35,219 bases of DNA from a virus: IMG/VR virus record IMGVR_UViG_3300010885_056715, positions 1 through 35,219 of that record; one strand, 5' to 3'. The notes under the pieces are model-generated. The model was not told the origin of the DNA. It saw only the letters and a program-made list of their open reading frames with translations, and made no database searches. Each line of letters starts with the position of its first letter. The first letter of the stretch is position 1. This document shows positions 1 to 6,132 of this stretch, piece after piece. The position numbers were made by a program, and so were the translations under genes.

Positions 1-89
1 GGCTCCCCCGCACACGCGGGGATCGACCCGCGCTGACGCACGGCCTTACCGCTCGCGGGGCGGCTCCCCCGCACACGCGGGGATCGACC
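1..89 (+). CRISPR. Type I-E-like mini-array: two repeats, one spacer
   Basis: Two identical 28-base repeats lie at 1-28 and 62-89 with a 33-base spacer at 29-61, giving the 61-base period of type I-E arrays. The repeat begins GGCTCCCCC and ends GGGGATCGACC. Its core CCCCGC-ACAC-GCGGGG forms the 6-bp hairpin expected for Cas6e processing, and the last eight bases GATCGACC would be the crRNA 5' handle. The pattern matches the E. coli repeat (GAGTTCCCC...GGGGATAAACC) in the same orientation, so transcription should run rightward. No third repeat occurs after 89. The window starts exactly on a repeat, so more repeats or a leader may lie to the left. No cas gene is visible anywhere in the window. 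Confidence 0.8.
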
Positions 90-138
90 TCTCGGCATCG
101 TGCGGGCGGCTCGTGGTGGCCGTGACCTGACGCCCGCC

Positions 139-190
139 TATCGGCCAGCCGCGCGGTTGGCCGATACCGCGGCCGATACCGTGGCCGATA
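139..190. repeat. GGCCGATA repeat cluster left of attP core
   Basis: An inverted pair TATCGGCCA (139-147) and TGGCCGATA (158-166) is followed by two more direct copies of GGCCGATA at 171-178 and 183-190, each 12 bases after the last. Short spaced direct repeats next to an attachment core are typical of integrase-arm or excisionase binding sites. That role is inferred from position only. Bases 90-138 show nothing I can name. Confidence 0.55.
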
Positions 191-240
191 GCTCCACCGG
201 GAGCGACCTTCCCCGGCGCACTGCGTCATCCGGCGCTTAT

Positions 241-259
241 GGTACAGATACGGTACAGC
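241..259. repeat. Arm-type repeat, left copy (GGTACAG pair)
   Basis: The 19-bp sequence GGTACAGATACGGTACAGC contains two GGTACAG heptamers 11 bases apart. The identical 19 bp recurs at 428-446, on the other side of the tRNA fragment. A partial inverted copy (CTGTACC) lies at 396-402. Such symmetric placement suggests tyrosine-integrase arm sites. Confidence 0.6.
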
Positions 260-295
260 ACCCTCTGAATCACCGATAAAACCTAATGAAAGCAG

Positions 296-344
296 CGGCT
301 TCCTAAGCCGAAGGTCGTGCGTTCAACTCGCACTGAGGGTACCA
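296..344 (+). other. attP core candidate: 3' part of tRNA-Arg(CCT)
   Basis: From the anticodon stem onward this reads as a tRNA. The anticodon loop TTCCTAA (300-306, anticodon CCT) is closed by CGGC/GCCG. A variable loop follows, then a perfect T arm GTGCG-TTCAACT-CGCAC (317-333), acceptor strand TGAGGGT (334-340), discriminator A and encoded CCA (342-344). The 5' part is missing: the only acceptor-like match (ACCCTC, 260-265) is 43 bases before the anticodon, and no D arm fits. Phages that integrate into tRNA genes carry such a 3' copy to rebuild the gene. The neighbouring integrase and flanking arm repeats support attP. Confidence 0.65.
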
Positions 345-395
345 CCAAAACAGCTTGTTTCCTGCGGTTTCTGATCCGATCCTCCCCGCAGCGAC

Positions 396-407
396 CTGTA
401 CCGTACC
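396..407. repeat. Inverted partial arm-type repeat
   Basis: CTGTACCGTACC is the reverse complement of GGTACGGTACAG and so matches the right part of the 19-bp arm repeat in inverted orientation. It is followed at 409-421 by a small hairpin CCCCG-ATT-CGGGG, which lacks a T-run and is only a weak terminator candidate for the leftward integrase transcript. Confidence 0.45.
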
Positions 408-427
408 GCCCCGATTCGGGGAGTTAC

Positions 428-446
428 GGTACAGATACGGTACAGC
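428..446. repeat. Arm-type repeat, right copy (GGTACAG pair)
   Basis: Exact second copy of the 19-bp repeat at 241-259, ending one base before the integrase stop codon (TGA, 450-448). Having matching arm sites on both sides of the core is the arrangement expected in attP and not in a single prophage junction. Confidence 0.6.
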
Positions 447-447
447 G

Positions 448-1641
448 TCACTGGCGCCGTCGCAGGGGGATGACCACCGCCGGGTCGCTCGCCAGCGCGG
501 CGGCGAGTCCCATGTCGACGGCGGGCCGGGCGGCGTCCGATCGGTATCGGCCGAGGTAGCGTTGCGTCGTTTCGAGATCGGCGTGCCCGAGCAGCCGTTG
601 GACGTCGCGCACACTGACGCCCGGGCGGCGGCTCATCTCTGTGGCGAACGTTCGGCGCGCGTCGTGCATCCCCGGCGCATCGTCGGGGAGCCCGGCCGAG
701 GCCCACGCTGCCGAGAGACGTGCCTCGATCCAATGGCCCCCGAGTGCGAGAGCCTTCCCGCTGAGGCCCACGGCGGACTCGCGCCACGCTGCGAGTTCGA
801 GCGCGAGGTCGGCGATGGTCGCAGGTACCGGCACGTCGCGCTCCTCGCGGTCCTTGGGGCGCCACGCCCCCCAGGCGCGCACGCGCACCACGTCTTTGCC
901 GACGTCCTTTGCCCGGAGGTGCCGTAGTTCGTCGACCCGTAGCCCGGTCTGCACCGCGACAGCCACGAGCACTGCCGCACCCCTCGCGTTGGCAGATTCG
1001 ATCGCCTCGTCAGCGCGGACGGAGGTCGACCGCGGCGGGTGCTCAAGCGCGCGGACGACCTGTGACCACTCAGCCGGCGAAGGGATGATCGGGTCGCGGT
1101 TGCGGGCAATCTCTTTAAGGTTCTTCCATGTGGAGAGAGCCCCCTCATCACAGAGGGGAGGCGTGCGGAGGGCCGCCCATCGCGCCATCGCTCGCACGAC
1201 CTGGATGGTGCGGTTGACGGTGGAGTCGCTGACCCCGCGGCGGTGCTCGGCCTCGACGTATCGGGCGAGCGTGGCCGTAGTGATTTGCTCGATGCGGTCG
1301 GCGCCGAGAGCCCCGACGAATGCAGCGAGACGGTAGGCGACGTTTTCGGCGTGGCGAGCAGACCAGCGCGAGCGGCACTCCTCCCCGAAGCGCCGGGAGA
1401 GCTCGATCAGATCCCCTTCACGGCCCGCAGTAGCAGCGCGCGGGTCGAGCTCGCCGCCCCCGAAGCGCTGGGCCGCGGCGCGATACGCGGTGGCGTGCGG
1501 GGTACCGTCAAGGGGGAGCCCGAGCGCCTGGCGGCCTTGGCCGGGGACGTGGCACCACCACTGACTGCCGCGGGGGAAAACGTGGAGCACGCCGCGCTTT
1601 CGTCGAGCCACCGCAGGAGCACGCTTCGTCGCAGACGCCAC
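448..1641 (-). CDS. int: Tyrosine recombinase (phage integrase)
   Basis: Catalyses site-specific recombination between the phage and bacterial attachment sites. The 397-residue length fits the family. Catalytic motifs are visible: the first Arg in TGLRVDELR (about 235), a Lys near 263, H-D-A-R-R (about 326-330), LLGH (about 353) and the nucleophile in TTQRYLG (about 362). Residues 80-160 look like the helical core-binding domain. GTG is taken as the start. It lies inside the excisionase-like gene, giving a 235-base overlap, so a later start is possible. This is the last gene of the leftward operon and points at the attachment core just beyond its stop, as usual for tRNA-integrating phages. 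Confidence 0.93.
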   Translation of the reverse strand: MASATKRAPAVARRKRGVLHVFPRGSQWWCHVPGQGRQALGLPLDGTPHATAYRAAAQRFGGGELDPRAATAGREGDLIELSRRFGEECRSRWSARHAENVAYRLAAFVGALGADRIEQITTATLARYVEAEHRRGVSDSTVNRTIQVVRAMARWAALRTPPLCDEGALSTWKNLKEIARNRDPIIPSPAEWSQVVRALEHPPRSTSVRADEAIESANARGAAVLVAVAVQTGLRVDELRHLRAKDVGKDVVRVRAWGAWRPKDREERDVPVPATIADLALELAAWRESAVGLSGKALALGGHWIEARLSAAWASAGLPDDAPGMHDARRTFATEMSRRPGVSVRDVQRLLGHADLETTQRYLGRYRSDAARPAVDMGLAAALASDPAVVIPLRRRQ

Positions 1642-1784
1642 TGATTACCGACCTTCGCCGCGGGCACTGCGCCCTCGGCGGCGAGACGGTACAGCACGTC
1701 GACCGACACGCGGCAAAGCGCCGCCGCTTCTGCAATCGTCAGCACGTCGCCGCCATCGATCAGAGCTACCGCGAGCGCGGTCAC
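1407..1784 (-). CDS. Excisionase-like HTH DNA-binding protein
   Basis: Residues 13-63 (starting DVLTIAEAAALCRVS, ending LLRWLDES) form the winged-helix motif of the excisionase/MerR-like family, which bends DNA at attachment sites and directs the integrase towards excision. The GTG start overlaps the stop of the upstream gene by GTGA, which decides the start. The frame then stays open for about 60 residues that overlap the integrase gene out of frame. That Ser/Ala/Arg-rich tail may be real, or may be a by-product of high GC. Sitting directly upstream of int fits a Xis role. It could also be a small regulator of the operon. Confidence 0.7.
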   Translation of the reverse strand: MTALAVALIDGGDVLTIAEAAALCRVSVDVLYRLAAEGAVPAAKVGNQWRLRRSVLLRWLDESAACSTFSPAAVSGGATSPAKAARRSGSPLTVPRTPPRIAPRPSASGAASSTRALLLRAVKGI

Positions 1785-1987
1785 GAGTGCACCTCGCAGA
1801 CGTCGCGTTCTGGCCCCAGCGTCCAGCCCTCCGCTGCCGCGAAAGCCGCCGCGGCATCCTCTCGGATCGTGTCGGGCGCAGTCACAATCCCCTCGCACCA
1901 CGCGGCGTCGCACCGCACCCACGCACACGGCACCTCAATCCGCAGTCCGCGAGCTGCGCCCACCAGCCATGTCACCCCTCGGCTCAT
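1781..1987 (-). CDS. Small zinc-ribbon-like protein
   Basis: This 68-residue protein starts MSRGVTWLVG at an ATGA overlap with the gene upstream and ends in a GTGA overlap with the excisionase-like gene, so it is part of a coupled chain. It has a C-x(4)-C pair (CDAAWC), an Ala-rich helix and a terminal C-x(2)-H (DVCEVH). This spacing is common in small phage zinc-knuckle proteins of unknown role. Metal binding is inferred from the Cys/His pattern. No function can be assigned. A longer upstream reading exists in the frame but would overlap the neighbour heavily. Confidence 0.65.
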   Translation of the reverse strand: MSRGVTWLVGAARGLRIEVPCAWVRCDAAWCEGIVTAPDTIREDAAAAFAAAEGWTLGPERDVCEVHS

Positions 1988-2490
1988 CGTCCCGCTCCCA
2001 TCCGGCCCCACAGCCGCGCCTCGACCCCGTCCATCCTCGCCGCGAGGGCATCCGCCGCCCGCAGTACGTCCGCCCCACCGCCGAGCACCTCTGCGAGCGC
2101 GAATGCGCCGTCGCGGTAGAGCGCCCACGGTGCCCCGCCTCGCTCGCGTCGCTGCGCCTGTTCCGCCGCCGCATCCGTCCACACCGTGACCGCGGCCCAC
2201 GAAGCGACCGCGGCCCGCGCGTCACCGATCTCCGCGACCCACTGGCGGGCTCGCGGCACGTCCGCCTCGTCGCAGATCACCACCGTCCGCTCGCGACCCG
2301 CCGCCAGCGCTCGGCGCAGGCGACGCAGCGGAGGAAGCGCCGCGGGGAGCACCAGGCCGTTGGCCTCGCCCGCGAGCACCAGCAGGCTCCAGGCGTCCAG
2401 CGCCGCGACCCAGAGCCGAGCGCGACGATCCCGCACCACCGGCCAGAGGGAAAACCGCGCTGTGGTGGGCGCCGCAACCGCGGCACTCAC
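1984..2490 (-). CDS. Hypothetical protein, leftward operon
   Basis: A 168-residue protein that I do not recognise. It is Ala/Arg rich, with a hydrophobic stretch near residues 28-50 (VAALDAWSLLVLAGEANGLV) that looks more like a buried helix than a membrane segment. A later part, ERTVVICDEADVPRARQWV, could be a strand-turn-helix. It starts with GTG in a GTGA overlap with the sigma-4-like gene and ends in an ATGA overlap with the zinc-ribbon gene. Position between recombination genes suggests an accessory recombination or regulatory role, but nothing in the sequence proves it. Confidence 0.6.
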   Translation of the reverse strand: MSAAVAAPTTARFSLWPVVRDRRARLWVAALDAWSLLVLAGEANGLVLPAALPPLRRLRRALAAGRERTVVICDEADVPRARQWVAEIGDARAAVASWAAVTVWTDAAAEQAQRRERGGAPWALYRDGAFALAEVLGGGADVLRAADALAARMDGVEARLWGRMGAGR

Positions 2491-3302
2491 CGCGCCATAC
2501 CCTGCGCGTAAAGCTGCGACGCCACGGACGTCTGCGTGGATAGCCTCGCGACCCCGCCTCTGGGGCTGCGATATGCGCCCGGCCCCGACGGAATATCATC
2601 GAGGTGATCGCGCATCCACGGCGCGGAGAGCCCGAGCTTGACCAACACCACGTCCTCAATCTGCCGGATGCGCTCGCGCGTCAGGTTCGTAAGCGTCCCG
2701 GCCGCCTCAAGCGAAACTCCCCCGCGGTCGGCCACGTCAAGCGCACACGTATCGGCCATCGAGGAGATATCAACGCCGTCGTCGTCGTCGTCGGGAAAGT
2801 TCAGTTTGATGTTTCCGTTCACAACGGAGACGTCAACTGCGAGGTGCCATTTGCACGAAATAAAGCCGCAGGGCCCGACGTGCCCGACACACTCCGCGCG
2901 CGTCATTGGGCGGCTATACCTCTCTGGATAGGCCCTCTCGTCCAGAGAAGCCTTGCGCTTTGAGGCCCGTCGCATGGACAGGGTGATCGCAGCCATCGGC
3001 CGCGGCTTCTTAGCCGGGCGCTTCGCAGGCGCAACCATAGCGAGGCCCGTCTTCGCGCGGTTACGAGCCACGCGGGCTCTGTCGGCGCATTCCCGGCAAC
3101 TAGGCGTTGCTCGTGCGCCGCTCAGGCGGTTCGACTTCACCAGTTGCTCCCTTCCGCACACGCATCGACAAAGCCATGATGCATTGCCTTTCAAGCCGCG
3201 GGACGTTTGCCGGACAACGATCCAGAGACCCACCACCGCGCCCGTCATGTCCGTCAGCACCCCCCGGCGCCGCGGGCCCACAATCTTGCCGTCGTCGGTC
3301 AC
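2487..3302 (-). CDS. Zinc-finger plus sigma-70 region-4-like DNA-binding protein
   Basis: The protein has 271 residues from the GTG at 3302, which overlaps the upstream stop as GTGA. Residues 19-85 carry a zinc-finger-like pattern (CRCVCG at 45-50, then C69 and C72) of the type often found at the start of phage HNH proteins. A basic Lys/Arg/Pro linker follows (about 92-120). Residues 132-230 resemble a family I know from deltaproteobacteria: TRAECV, then CGFISCKWHL, then KLNFP, then CALDVADRGG and finally LTRERIRQIE, the hallmark of sigma-70 region 4.2 helix-turn-helix. An acidic run DDDDD lies at 171-175. Likely a transcription regulator; it lacks regions 2 and 3 of a complete sigma factor. 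Confidence 0.75.
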   Translation of the reverse strand: MTDDGKIVGPRRRGVLTDMTGAVVGLWIVVRQTSRGLKGNASWLCRCVCGREQLVKSNRLSGARATPSCRECADRARVARNRAKTGLAMVAPAKRPAKKPRPMAAITLSMRRASKRKASLDERAYPERYSRPMTRAECVGHVGPCGFISCKWHLAVDVSVVNGNIKLNFPDDDDDGVDISSMADTCALDVADRGGVSLEAAGTLTNLTRERIRQIEDVVLVKLGLSAPWMRDHLDDIPSGPGAYRSPRGGVARLSTQTSVASQLYAQGMAR

Positions 3303-3457
3303 GGCGCCACCCGGCGGACAACTCTCACCACACACCGCAAGCACCCGGGCGTCGGGTATGGCGATGCTGCGTGGCCGTGCAGGCGGAGCACTCGCGCCCG
3401 GCGGCGGTTCTCCGCGGCGTCGTAGCGCGCCTGCGCCTGTGCGTTGGTCAACTTCAC
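3299..3457 (-). CDS. Small hypothetical protein
   Basis: A 52-residue basic protein starting MKLTNAQAQARYDAAENRRR. Its GTG overlaps the stop of the zinc protein upstream, and its own stop overlaps the GTG of the sigma-4-like gene, so both ends sit in the coupled chain of the operon. The first 25 residues read as a charged helix, and one C-x(2)-C-like stretch (PGCLRC) follows. I do not recognise a family. The short length and Arg-rich end leave some doubt that it is expressed. Confidence 0.5.
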   Translation of the reverse strand: MKLTNAQAQARYDAAENRRRARVLRLHGHAASPYPTPGCLRCVVRVVRRVAP

Positions 3458-3792
3458 CACACACCGCCCGCGCCGGGGAGCATCGGCGTTATCGGGCGCA
3501 GCGCTGCCGCGAGCGTCGTCAGTCCCGTCGCATGGTATCGCGAGAGCATCCGCCTGGGGAGCGTCGAGGCGTCGCCGGTCCCGTCGCACATAGGGCAGTC
3601 GCGCGTCAGCCGGATCGTATGGGCCAGCCCGCGCCCCGACCCGCCGCACGTCGCGCATGTCGCGGGCGTCGAGCGCGCAATGAGCGCGAGCACCTCCTTG
3701 GGATCGCGCATGATTGCGGGCGCATCGTCCCGCAACGGCCTTGGTTCCGTCCTTTGCCGCGCTGTCCACCGCTCGCCTGTTATCGTCGTCAT
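3454..3792 (-). CDS. DnaJ-type zinc-finger (CxxCxGxG) protein
   Basis: A 112-residue protein starting MTTITGERW at an ATG preceded by GGGAG. Residues 45-75 hold two CxxCxGxG-type knuckles (CATCGGSGRG and CPMCDGTGD), the zinc-binding signature of the DnaJ central domain, here without a J domain. The second half carries a short helix around RRMLSRYHATGL. Such small proteins are frequent in phage early operons, where their role is unknown. A second protein with the same motif lies at 5484-5795. The 100 bases upstream (3793-3892) separate it from the RecT-like gene and show no clear promoter. Confidence 0.75.
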   Translation of the reverse strand: MTTITGERWTARQRTEPRPLRDDAPAIMRDPKEVLALIARSTPATCATCGGSGRGLAHTIRLTRDCPMCDGTGDASTLPRRMLSRYHATGLTTLAAALRPITPMLPGAGGVW

Positions 3793-3892
3793 CGTCGATT
3801 GCTCCCGCGCTGTGTGTTTTCGCCGCCGCCCTGTCCGACGCACCCTGCGGATGCGCCCGACACGGCGGCGAGGCCGTTGCCCCGCCGTTGCG

Positions 3893-5281
3893 TCACGCCG
3901 CCTGGGCCAGCGCAGCGCGCTCCCGCGAGGCGTCAAGCGCGACGCGCTCCAGCGTCTGCGTCACGCCGATCAACGTGAGCCGCGCCACCCCCTCGGGTCG
4001 CGGTCGCTCCCCATCAATCGCCACGATGCGCTCCGCGGCAAGCGCAACAAAGCCCGCCCCGAGCGCCGCACCGTTGCAAGCCACCGACGACTCGATCCGC
4101 CGGCGGACGGTCATCTCCGCGAGGTGGTCGCGCCACCCGGCTTCGGTTTCGCGCCACGTCCCGTTGAGCGGGGGGATGTGCGAGGTGTCGCTGTCGAGCA
4201 CCAGGCGCGTCGTCGCGTTTGTGGTCTGGGCCGCTGCCACCGCGTCGGCGGTCGGCGCGTCGTTGCCCCTCGTGGGCGGCGGTGGAGGAGGCGCAAGCGC
4301 GGCGGTGATCCGCGCTTTCGCATCGTCAACGCCAAGCGCGCCGACGGTGGCGACCGCGACACCCATCACCCGAGTCTTGAGCAATTTCGGCATGGCGCCG
4401 CAGCCGCGGAGCACGCGCACCACATCAGCAACGACGCCGTCGCCTTCCTCGTCGTCGACGTGGCGATCGACCGCGGCGAGGCGGTCAAAGGCGAGCGCAA
4501 GGCTCAGGTCGAGGGTGCTGCCGCATATTGCACGCGCCTCGGACGCATTGAGGTGATAGCCGCGGGTCGCGAGGTGGCCGACCACCGCGTCAGCGACAGG
4601 TTTCGCTGACGTCCCGCCAAGCGCGTCGGAGTGCGCGCCGAAAACCGCTCGCACGCCGCTGATGTCTTCCGCCTCGAGGAGGTCCGCGGTGAACGCGAGG
4701 AGGCGATCAGGAGAGGCGGGTTGCGCTGGAGCCTCGTCGCGCACGAGCGTCGCCGCGCCGACGTCCGCGACCCGACCCTCGCTCACCTCATCGGGAGTGT
4801 AGAGGCCCATCGCCAGATCGGGGTACACCTCGCGCGCTAAGTCGGCGCTGCATCGGTGGCGAAGCATCTGCGCGGGGTAGGAGCCCCATGCCTGCGTTGA
4901 AAGGCGGGCGCGCTTAGCGTCCTCGGCGGTCCACGTCTTCCGCGTCGGGGTCGCGTCGCCGAGTCGGTGAGTCTCGATGGTGCACCGATCGGGCGTGCTC
5001 TCTAGCGTCTGCCACGACTGGCAGATGGTCGACGCGCGGACAATGCCCACGAGGAGGTCCGCGGAGAGTACCGGCTTCCCGCTGACCACGTGGATGCCGC
5101 GGAACGACTGCATCGGCGATAGGCCGAGCTCCATCCCGGTCAAGAGCACCACGAGCGCCTGCGATGGGTCGCGCACCGAACAGAGCCCGCTCTTTGCGGC
5201 GTGCGTCGCGAGCGCCTCCGCTTCATCCATTGTCTTAGGCGAAAGGCCGGTCGTAGCGCGCAAGCTGAGTTGTGTCGTCAT
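3893..5281 (-). CDS. RecT-like single-strand annealing protein
   Basis: A 462-residue protein from the ATG at 5281 (ATGA overlap upstream). The N-terminal 165 residues resemble phage RecT-family proteins: LLTGMELGLSPMQSFRGI (47-64), then HVVSGKPVLSADLLVGIVR, and later MLRHRCSADLAREVYPD with a following MGLYTPDE. RecT proteins anneal complementary strands and promote phage recombination. The C-terminal 300 residues are less typical and contain a poly-proline linker (APPPPPP, about 330), so the protein is longer than the usual 270-330 residues. No paired exonuclease is recognisable next to it. Its place in the leftward operon matches the red genes of lambda. Confidence 0.7.
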   Translation of the reverse strand: MTTQLSLRATTGLSPKTMDEAEALATHAAKSGLCSVRDPSQALVVLLTGMELGLSPMQSFRGIHVVSGKPVLSADLLVGIVRASTICQSWQTLESTPDRCTIETHRLGDATPTRKTWTAEDAKRARLSTQAWGSYPAQMLRHRCSADLAREVYPDLAMGLYTPDEVSEGRVADVGAATLVRDEAPAQPASPDRLLAFTADLLEAEDISGVRAVFGAHSDALGGTSAKPVADAVVGHLATRGYHLNASEARAICGSTLDLSLALAFDRLAAVDRHVDDEEGDGVVADVVRVLRGCGAMPKLLKTRVMGVAVATVGALGVDDAKARITAALAPPPPPPTRGNDAPTADAVAAAQTTNATTRLVLDSDTSHIPPLNGTWRETEAGWRDHLAEMTVRRRIESSVACNGAALGAGFVALAAERIVAIDGERPRPEGVARLTLIGVTQTLERVALDASRERAALAQAA

Positions 5282-5487
5282 GGCTTGTCCCCTGTGGTCG
5301 TCGTTGCTGTCGGCGCCGGGGTTAGCCCCGCCCGACGTTCCATTGCCGCCGCGTGGCGTCGGATGAGCCGCGCCCTTGCCCGCATCGAATCAGTGCTCAA
5401 CACGTGGCCCGCGCCTTCCATGTCGAGCGCCGTTTGCTCTAAGCGCATGGCCGTTGCCCGAAGCTCTGCCGCCGTCGGCGGAATCAC
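5278..5487 (-). CDS. Small hypothetical protein upstream of the RecT-like gene
   Basis: A 69-residue protein starting with GTG in a GTGA overlap with the zinc protein gene and ending in an ATGA overlap with the RecT-like gene. It is predicted to be helical and Arg/Ala rich (ELRATAMRLEQTALDMEG, then RARARLIRRHAAAMERR), ending in a Thr-rich tail. I do not recognise a family. The tight coupling suggests that it is co-translated with the RecT-like protein. Confidence 0.6.
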   Translation of the reverse strand: MIPPTAAELRATAMRLEQTALDMEGAGHVLSTDSMRARARLIRRHAAAMERRAGLTPAPTATTTTGDKP

Positions 5488-5795
5488 GCGGCCTCAGGGC
5501 TGCGCTCGCGGCCAGAGCCGCCGCAGTGGCCGCAGTTGTACTCAGGCCGCGACCCCTCCCCTGTCCCCGCGCACCCCCAGCAGATGCCGCCATCGTCGTC
5601 GTCTGCATCAAGCGCCTCGACGTCTGCCGCATCGAGGTGGCCGAGGCCGACCGCGACCGGGAGCGCCTCCGCCACCGCAGCGTCGAGCGTCGCGCCCGTG
5701 CCGAGCACGCCATCTGAATCCGCGACCAACCAGAGACGCCCCGCGGTTGCCACTGTAAGCCCCGCATCCTCGAGCAACCGAAGCGCGCCGTTCAC
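5484..5795 (-). CDS. Second DnaJ-type zinc-finger protein
   Basis: A 103-residue protein from a GTG that overlaps the upstream stop (GTGA). The first 65 residues form an alpha/beta-looking region (ALRLLEDAGLTVATAGRLW) followed by an acidic stretch DADDDD. Residues 75-97 contain two CxxCxGxG-like knuckles, CWGCAGTGEG and CGHCGGSGRE. It shares this motif with the protein at 3454-3792, but the rest of the sequences differ. Longer readings in this frame overlap the neighbour and are not needed. Confidence 0.7.
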   Translation of the reverse strand: MNGALRLLEDAGLTVATAGRLWLVADSDGVLGTGATLDAAVAEALPVAVGLGHLDAADVEALDADDDDGGICWGCAGTGEGSRPEYNCGHCGGSGRERSPEAA

Positions 5796-6037
5796 AACGC
5801 ACCTCGCGCCGCGAGGTGCGCGGCGTCGTGCTCCCAGAGCAGAACCCGCAGCGCCAGCGCCTCCCGCTCGCGGGCGGGCATCATCGAGGCACGCAAGTCG
5901 CGGACGACCGACGCGGCAAGGCACACGAGGTCGCGACCCACAGCCTCTGAGGCGGTGCGCAAGCCGACCGCGTGCAGGTCGGCGGCGAGGGTGGCGCGGG
6001 AGCGGACGCGGGCGGGGAGAGTGGCGGACGGGATCAT
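5792..6037 (-). CDS. First gene of the leftward operon, hypothetical
   Basis: An 81-residue protein starting MIPSATLPARVRSR. The ATG is preceded by a perfect AGGAGG (6048-6043) five bases away, the strongest ribosome binding site of the operon. It is the first gene after promoter PL (6110-6082). The sequence is helical with an Arg/Ala bias and no recognised motif. As the first leftward product it sits where lambda N-like regulators lie, although I see no arginine-rich RNA-binding motif beyond general basic character. Confidence 0.65.
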   Translation of the reverse strand: MIPSATLPARVRSRATLAADLHAVGLRTASEAVGRDLVCLAASVVRDLRASMMPAREREALALRVLLWEHDAAHLAARGAL

Positions 6038-6048
6038 CTGGGCCTCCT

Positions 6049-6072
6049 CGAAGCGGGGGTTGAACCGCTTCG
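6049..6072 (-). promoter_or_regulatory. Hairpin in the leader of the leftward operon
   Basis: CGAAGCGG (6049-6056) and CCGCTTCG (6065-6072) form a perfect 8-bp inverted repeat around an 8-base loop. It lies between PL and the AGGAGG site at 6048-6043. It could be an operator near the start point, a transcript hairpin that affects translation, or a processing site. The sequence does not decide. Confidence 0.45.
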
Positions 6073-6081
6073 GTGAGGTGA

Positions 6082-6110
6082 GATGTAGCCGCTAGGCTCT
6101 ACTCTGTCAA
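6082..6110 (-). promoter_or_regulatory. Promoter PL of the leftward early operon
   Basis: Read on the minus strand, TTGACA (6110-6105) is followed after 17 bases by TACATC (6087-6082), a good sigma-70 promoter. The spacer and -10 box include a 19-bp sequence found identically at the rightward promoter. It drives 6037 to 448. A palindromic operator candidate lies just upstream. Confidence 0.7.
6083..6101 (-). repeat. 19-bp operator-like repeat, left copy
   Basis: On the minus strand this reads TAGAGCCTAGCGGCTACAT, identical to 7333-7351 on the plus strand. Both copies span the spacer and -10 region of divergent phage promoters, so a shared repressor site is the natural reading. The core AGCC-TAGC-GGCT is an inverted repeat. 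Confidence 0.65.
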
Positions 6111-6112
6111 GC

Positions 6113-6132
6113 GTCTAGGCTATAGCCCAGAC
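6113..6132. promoter_or_regulatory. Near-perfect 20-bp palindrome upstream of PL
   Basis: GTCTAGGCTATAGCCCAGAC differs from its reverse complement by one base pair. It lies two bases upstream of the PL -35 box and overlaps the stop of the ImmA-like gene (TAG, 6122-6120). Its GGCT/AGCC half sites match those in the 19-bp repeat, so the same repressor may bind both. Confidence 0.55.

Noticed and set aside
29-61. Spacer matching another place in this window
   Set aside because: I noticed no match to either strand by eye. A partial likeness near 9442 is only a few bases long.
123-150. A third CRISPR repeat one period after the second
   Set aside because: The sequence at the expected position bears no resemblance to the repeat.
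260-344. Complete tRNA-Arg gene
   Set aside because: ACCCTC at 260 could pair with the acceptor strand, but the 5' half is about eight bases too long and lacks a D arm. Only the 3' part is tRNA-like.
409-421. Rho-independent terminator for int
   Set aside because: The stem is only five pairs with a three-base loop and no T-run on either strand.
3107-4609. 500-codon open frame on the plus strand
   Set aside because: It is antisense to the zinc proteins and the RecT-like gene, is Arg/Pro rich and shows no domain.
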